Origin: Branchiostoma lanceolatum
Taxonomy: Eukaryota; Chordata; Leptocardii; Amphioxiformes; Branchiostomatidae
Length of the DNA: 64,000 bases
Assembly: GCF_035083965.1 (NCBI RefSeq)
Contig: NC_089732.1
Span: 10,121,424 to 10,185,423 of the forward strand
Reading direction: 5' to 3'
The translations under genes were made by a program, and so were the position numbers. Shown here one piece after another: positions 58,027-64,000 of the stretch (position 1 is its first letter; every line of letters starts with the position of its first letter). Under the pieces are notes generated by a model, which ran no database searches, had not been told where the DNA came from, and saw only the letters and a list, made by a program, of their open reading frames with translations.

Positions 58027-61000
58027 TCACGATTCCTCCTCTGCAGTTTTCTCGCCGCTGCGTGTGTGCCGCGGGTGGGCCCTGACGTCATCGCCCGCCG
58101 ATCGTCGCGATATCCGGACCACGAGTGACGCCTGGTGACCTTGCCTCTCCACGTACTTGGCTCGATCGGTTCTCCTGTTGGCGCTAGTCCTGCCCGAAGG
58201 CTCCACGCACGTGGCGGGGAACACTCCCGATCTGTCCCCGATCGATCCGTACAGCCACCCCGACGACGTCTGATCGATAACCTCGACAAAGTCGTTAATT
58301 TTCAAAGACAAGAAGCCCGGCTGGTGAGAGTAGTAGGGCACGATGACTCTTGCAACGAACGTACCTGTGGAAAACACGAAATATCTTCACCCTAATAAAG
58401 AAACACTTCTCATACATAACGCATCATAGAGGGCAGGCAGAGCGCATATAGTCGCGACTGTCTTAAAGACATTTAGAAAGCAATCTACTGCCGGCCAGTC
58501 AATTTTCCCAATTATGGGAGAAGAGAAGCTTTCATTTGCTGTCAATTACTTCTACTGGCAAGCTCAACTTCAAAGGTAAGTTCTTTGGGGATCTATACAA
58601 AAGAACAAGTGCAAATTTTAACAAGCATGCACTGCATTCGCCTTTCAAGTACCAAGGTTTTTGAACTTAAAGTTCGACTGTTGGTGACTTCATCTAATTG
58701 TTAGTGTACCAGAGTAGAAAATGGATGTGAACTGAATACAAATGGATGTGAACTGAATACAAAAGAACATGAACTACATATCAAGTGCAGGTTTTAACAA
58801 GCACTGCGCTTGCCTTTCAAGTCCAAACTGTAAGTGCAACAAGTGTACCGGACTCCCATATATAGAAAAATGGATGTGAACTGAATATAAAAGAACAGGG
58901 GCTACGTATCGAGTGCAGATTTTAACAAGCACCTAACTTGCTTTCGGGTACAAAGGTTTTTGAACTTTAAGTTTGACTGTTGGGAACTTTATCGGTGCAA
59001 CTGTTAGTGCAACAAGTGTATCGGAGGATGTGAACTGAATACAAAAGACCGAGGACTTAATTTCAAGTGCAGATTTTAACAAGCACTTCACTTACTATCA
59101 GTATAAGGGATTTTGAACTTAAAGTTTGACTGTAGATGACTTTATTAAATTGTTGGCGCAACAAGTGTACCGGAGTAGAAAGGGGATGTAAACTGAATAC
59201 AAAAGAACATGGACCACATATCAAGTGTAGATTTTAACAAGCACATCACTTGCCTTCAGGAACAAAGGTTTTGAACTTAAGGTTTGACTGTGGGTGACTT
59301 AATCAAACTGTTAGCGTACCGGAGCAAAACATGGGTCTGAACTGAATACAAAAGAACAGGGACCACATATCAGGTGCATGCAGATTTTAACAAGCACTTC
59401 ACTTCCTTCAAGTTTAAGTACAAAGGTTGTGACAAAGGTTGTGACTGTGGGTGACTTTATTAAAGTGTAAGTGCAACAAGTGTACCGGACTAAAACATGG
59501 ATATAAACTTAATGCAAATGAACAGGGAATACACAGTGCATGCAGATTTTAACAAGCACTGCATTTGCCCTCAAGTTCAAAGTTTTTTTAAAACTTAAAA
59601 GCAAATTTTGATTGTTGGTGACTTTATCAAACTGTTAGTCTACCGGAGCAAAACATGGATTTTAAATATGTTATTTTGGCTTTTTCACGAAACTTACGGC
59701 ATTGATAGGTGACTCCATTTCGAGTGGGAAGCGGAGAATTCCTAAGATCTGCAGGGCATATTACTGCCTGTTCGTCATTCTCCTCCCAATCAGGAGTAAC
59801 CGGAAGTGACGTATCGTTCTCGAACTGTTCCATGGGAATGTTCTCCTGCTCCCTTTGAGCAGCGATGTACTCAAACTCCTGTTGGCCGTACACGCCAGGC
59901 CTTTTCCGACAGAAGATGAAGCCAGCTAGAAGTACGACCAAGAGGAGACATAGGGAAGCTGCAGCAATGCCAGCTGTCGTAATGACTTGGAACAGACTTC
60001 CTTCCTGTACACGGATAATCCCTGAGAGGGCAAAGGGGCGGAAATTAGAAGACAGTCCACCAAAACGAACCCAATCAATCACCAAACGCTCCTAAGGCTG
60101 TGGAGGTGTGCGGAAGAAAATGAGATTTTCTCAAGACGTGGCAATATGAGAGTCTCTTTTGTGAGGCTCTCAATCATTGTCTTGTGCCTCTTTGATGTCC
60201 CGCTGATGTTTTGATTCCAGATGTCGCGATACGTCTACCCTCGGGGAATAAAGCTACTATTCCACCCAGAGGCCAGATCACGAACACACCTGCCCAACCT
60301 GGCGTATTCCCAAGTTTCTTTTCTCTGTCAATGTGTCAGTGTATTACAGATTGCTCACTGGTTAGTATGTCGTACATCAGACAATCCCCTGTCAACACGC
60401 TATCGCAGTGTTCTGTCACGGTAGCTTTACTCGCACTATCTCCTCCGGGATTTTCAAATGCCAAGATGTTCTGATTAGTTCTGGTAGATTTTCTTATATC
60501 TAGCGTGTAATTGTCTGACGGTCGACATTGTAGCAAGTACGCAGTGCCCTTTGCCGTGCATACTGATACTGTGACTGTGATGTCAAAGCTGATTGTGTAC
60601 GGTTATGTATTGTCTCGCCAATGATTGTTCTGTATCATCACGTCAGAACAATCAATAGCAAGGTAATATCTAAAAGCTAATTGTGTACGGTTCGATGTTG
60701 TCTTGCTACTGATTTTTCCGTATCATCGACATGCGTCAGAACTCTTCAACTTCGTATTGTTTGTGGTGATATCATGCGATCTAGTTTCTTTTTCTTAAGT
60801 TTGGAATGGATTTTGTAGATTTAGTTTTGTGGGAAGTTACAGAATAAGGTGAGATAAAATTACCATTGCTTTCGGCTGCTTCCACAATCGTAACGGCTCT
60901 CTGGTAGATGGAGACGTAAACTGATTTGGAGTCGTCCGCGAGCTTGTTTGAAGCCTGGCACCGGTACTGCCCGCTGGTCCTGTTGTTGTGTTTAGATAGC

Positions 61001-62811
61001 ACCAGTCCCAGGCGCTGGGAGGTGTCTGTGCCGTTTGTCGTGAGCATGGGTTTGAGACTGTAGCCTCTATACCAGGACACTCGAGGAGCTGGATTCCCTT
61101 CTGCAATGCAGTGGAGCACGACGTTGTTGTCGTCACTGCTGTCTTCAGCAATCTTGAGAATCTTTGCCGGATCTGTAGAAATCAACCGTTTTTTTTTATA
61201 GCAACATTCATTGACAAGACGTGATGACAACACACTCAAGCTCATACTCAAACAAAGGGCATTACAAAAGTACATTGAAACAAATACAGACAAGTAAAGT
61301 ATAAGAATAACAAAGTAACGTAAGATAGCCTATATAGTTACAAAAGTCATATGCAAATGCATTTCATACAAGTAAGTTATAAGCAGGTACTCCAGTTCAT
61401 TGGTCGTAAATGGAAAATCGAGCTTATTACCCCCTGAAAGTTGCGCCAATTCTATGTTGTACATGATTGACGACTTGTTACACATCTCCCTGTAAACCCA
61501 AAGTAATGTCACACATTGTACTATCCCCATGCAAGTTATTGGTCTCTCAGTAGCTACAGTAATTTGTGATCAAAAGACAATGGTACTGAGATAATGAAAA
61601 TCGAACGTTACGCAACGCACTATGGAAAGAAATGTACATTGTGCAAACTAACACGGGTAATCATATTACCTTGTAATGATACCTTAAAACAATTCCATTT
61701 CAATTTCATTCTGAATTTCTAACATTGCGTTTGAATTATGCATTCCCAACCGGAGAAAAGACTACTTGCTATTCTACCTTTCGTGAGTATGTTATGCGGA
61801 CGCCCTTGAGCATTACAGACAAAATCTTATCACATAAGAAGCACTCAGTTGTCACATTCCTCATTCCTTCCGCTATTCAAGAGGAGATTTGGGCTGAGTG
61901 CTGTCAAACTTCGTTGGCGGCGGAGTGGCTTACAAAGTTTGGGTGAGCCGCACTCAGGACGTATTACTGCACACGGGATGACGTGAGCGTACCGATCCCA
62001 TTAGACGGGTTTTTGTCTGCTCTACACAAACTGAATGCGAATTTGTGCAGTGTTAAGTTTATTTTTCTGTCCAGACGAAGTTGTTCTCTGCAAGATAAAG
62101 TTTAAGGTATGCTCTGTGTCACATTTCAATTACTTACTGATTTTCAGCCCAAATGCTTGTTGATACTCTTTTCTTATCCTGAACAAAACATTTAAGTTTG
62201 CTCTTTTCAGTTCTCTCCACATTTCGGTTTCACTCAATGGCATATACCTGTAAGGTAACTATTGCATGATAGGTTATTCCCATGATGACGACTTCACAAA
62301 GAATTCTACTACTATACGAATTTTTTCTGGACTTCCGGACACTCACAGATGACTCCTATATAAGTCTACTCTTTTGAATTATCTTCGCATTTCGGTTACT
62401 CTCAATGCAATAATGGAATATGCCATCTAGATAACCACGATAGGTTTTTCATATGATGCCCACTGGACAATAAAAGGTATAGATCTACTACGTATTTCTC
62501 CTGAACAAAGCACTCACAGATGACTCCTACATAGATTCTGTCAGACGTCTTTCCTGTCAGGTGCTCGGCCACGCACGAGTAGTTTCCCGTCTGATCTCGC
62601 GAGAATTTAGGCAGGAACAGCCATGGTGAGTAGCTATCGTCTGATTCCATGTTACCCAGGATGTGCGGGGAGACATCTTGGAGCTGGTCGCTTTCCCAAT
62701 ATGGCGGAGAGGTGAGAGCACTGGTGTGGTTGACGGTGCAGTTCAAGATGACGGAAGAGTGTTCCATCACGACAACTGGCTTCTTAGTAGTGATCTGGAC
62801 TACCGGCAAAA
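58027..62811 (-). CDS. Ig-TM-SH3 membrane receptor, gene 2 (5' end not found)
   Basis: Exons on the minus strand: 62811-62518, 61172-60864, 60021-59698, 58364-58027; all joins are phase 1 and open, giving ~421 residues plus a missing N-terminus. Exon order mirrors gene 1. The first is a C2-type Ig (VILNCTV..PPYWESD..GNYSCVAEHL). The second is a C2-type Ig (VVLHCIAEGNPAPRVSWYRG..GQYRCQASN). The third has a transmembrane segment (IAAASLCLLLVVLLAGFIF) and an acidic cytoplasmic stretch with EFEYIAA and TYQC tyrosines. The last is an SH3 domain (VPYYS, GFLSLKINDFVEVI, SSGWLYG, SGVFPATCV) with a basic tail ending TAEEES. The V-like and signal-peptide exons seen in gene 1 are not recognisable upstream; they may be diverged or lie beyond the window. 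It is convergent with gene 1, 4.1 kb between stop codons. Tyrosines in the tail have no clear counterpart in gene 1. Ligand and partners are unknown. Confidence 0.85.
58565..59655. repeat. Minisatellite of about seven ~150 bp units in the intron before the SH3 exon of gene 2
   Basis: Each unit contains GTGAACTGAATACAAAAGAAC, ATTTTAACAAGCAC, CAAAGGTTTTTGAACTTAA and GTTTGACTGT, with GTGCAACAAGTGTACCGGA at the border. Unit spacing is 130-168 bp. The last unit runs to within ~40 bases of the TM exon donor at 59697. Units differ by small indels. Confidence 0.9.
60022..60863 (-). other. Intron of Ig-SH3 gene 2
   Basis: Intron between the second Ig exon and the TM exon. A short duplication (AGCTGATTGTGTACGGTT / AGCTAATTGTGTACGGTT) occurs at ~60587-60690. 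Nothing else seen. Confidence 0.6.
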
Positions 62812-63311
62812 CTGAAGCACACAGAATCAATATGTATATAATAATATATTGAATTTGATATAGTACTATATCAGAAGAGATCATGGTACAAAAACAAAAT
62901 CTTGTACTGTATACGTCCTGCACATGACTACAATATCTGTTTACTGTATTCTACTGTCACTAGTCGCTAACAGGCCAATTTGAATCTGTCTCGGATACAA
63001 TGACTGCTTGGCGACGAGTCACTCACTATACATCCAGGTTTGTGTCCCTTGCCCACAGAGAGATATTCATTGCAAGCAGTAACGTTAGCTGAAACGACTC
63101 CAGCAGGGGTTCTTTTACGTGCAGCCTTACGCATAGTCAGTACTGGACTATACATAATACTGCAAGCGAAAAGGAGCCATTGGAGTCGCCACGGCTATGC
63201 CCACAGTAACTGCCGTCAATGTGTTCACAAGATTACCTCGCAGCGAGATCCTTGTAAATGCCAAGGTGGAGTAATGCTGTGAAGGTTAACAGACCCTGTT
63301 GCTGCCTACAC

Positions 63312-63509
63312 CTTTTAATGAGAACAAGCGACACAAGGACCCGGCGACCATCTGTCTGGGCATTACCGACGGCAGATTTGCTCCGCGGGTCAACATGTTC
63401 AGGGAGTTGTATTGATTCTCAAGGGCGCCCTTATTCACGCTGTACGTCCCTATTAGCACCCTGCCGTAACGGTCGCAATTTGTTATGTTCGGGTTCAACG
63501 AAGGTCCAT
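63312..63509 (-). CDS. Possible unassigned exon, 66 codons, phase 1-1
   Basis: An acceptor (ATTTTTACAG) precedes an open frame with coding-like composition that ends at a donor (AAAAG|GTGTAG). Both borders are phase 1, as in all exons of the neighbouring Ig-SH3 gene. The peptide contains NITNCDRYGRVLIGTYSVNK, then SLNMLTRGANLPSVMP and AGSLCRLFSLK, with two cysteines. I do not recognise the domain, and it does not resemble the V-like exon of gene 1. It could be a 5' exon of gene 2 or belong to another gene further out. Confidence 0.35.
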
Positions 63510-63689
63510 CTGTAAAAATTTGAATGGCGATTCGTGTGCCAGACGACTTTTTGTGCGAAAGTTTTGCTGGATCAGTACTTGTTGAGTACTTGTTGTTAGG
63601 GCCAGAGCTGTAGCTACCATAGAGAAATTTCACATGACATTTGCAAACCGAAGGAAAAAAACGTGTTCATGTAAAAGTTTGAGCAACCA

Positions 63690-63830
63690 GGTTCAGATAC
63701 ACTCATGTTTCGACACATTGGGGGTAATCAGGTTTAGGACTTGTGACCTCTACATCCAGGGGTCACCAGATGTGACCTAAGTTTCTAGCGGCGGGAATAT
63801 TTCATTTTTGGTAAGTCCGTTTAGGTTTCT
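63690..63830 (+). repeat. Dispersed repeat copy, inverted relative to 55960-56115
   Basis: See the entry at 55960. The two copies flank Ig-SH3 gene 2 in opposite orientation. Confidence 0.55.
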
Positions 63831-64000
63831 ATCGACTGTGTAAGTATGGGTTGGGAAAGTTATGTCTAAAAAGGTGTCTTCAGAGCTAGTTGTAATTGTA
63901 TTATGTCATTATCTCCCATTGAAAGGTCTGCATGACTGTAGATACTACTCATCACCGAAGAGAACGGAGCAGCCCCCCTTCCCACGTAGGTCACACACCA

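Noticed and set aside
58565..59655. Regular ~150 bp repeats as a CRISPR-like array
   Set aside because: Units are long, diverged and lack unique spacers; the genome is eukaryotic and the array sits in an intron.

Overview
The window looks like nuclear DNA of an invertebrate chordate, most likely a lancelet (Branchiostoma). Small coding exons are separated by long AT-rich introns with GT..AG borders. There are many microsatellites and palindromic MITE-like elements. The genes have chordate-type sequences: an ATG10 close in length and key motifs to the vertebrate protein, an RTP4-like 3CxxC zinc finger, and unusual immune-type domain combinations (death effector domain, Ig-SH3) of the sort lancelet genomes are rich in. 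The species call is inference; nothing here is diagnostic alone. All gene models were built by hand from splice signals, reading frame and domain logic, without transcript support.

Layout. (1) 1.0-22.5 kb, plus strand: a complete six-exon ATG10 gene (E2-like enzyme for ATG12-ATG5 conjugation), with a 14 kb first intron carrying several inverted-repeat elements. (2) 22.9-30.3 kb, minus strand: two RTP4-like genes in a tandem segmental duplication that begins inside the ATG10 3'UTR. The first copy (A, 23487-26062) reads in frame from a death effector domain through two acidic/serine-rich linker exons into the RTP-type 3CxxC zinc finger. The second copy (B, 28184-29248) has the zinc finger alone. 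Both share an upstream block, and a third orphan copy of its core lies at 30.24-30.35 kb. (3) 30.3-42.3 kb: gene-poor DNA with a stranded myosin-heavy-chain C-terminal exon, a dead non-LTR retrotransposon 3' end, a MITE and a SINE-like copy. (4) 42.4-53.9 kb, plus strand: a six-exon type I membrane protein with signal peptide, three Ig-like domains, one membrane segment and a cytoplasmic SH3 domain. (5) 58.0-62.8 kb, minus strand: a convergent paralogue with two Ig domains, membrane segment and SH3; its 5' end is not identified and may lie beyond the window. A possible extra exon is at 63312-63509.

Candidates for undescribed biology are the DED-3CxxC fusion, sitting beside a paralogue that lacks the DED, and the Ig-TM-SH3 receptor pair. 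All internal Ig, membrane and SH3 exon borders, and the DED and linker borders, are phase 1, which fits assembly by exon shuffling. ATG10, an interferon-type RTP4 homologue and Ig receptors suggest an innate-defence flavour, but that link is inference.
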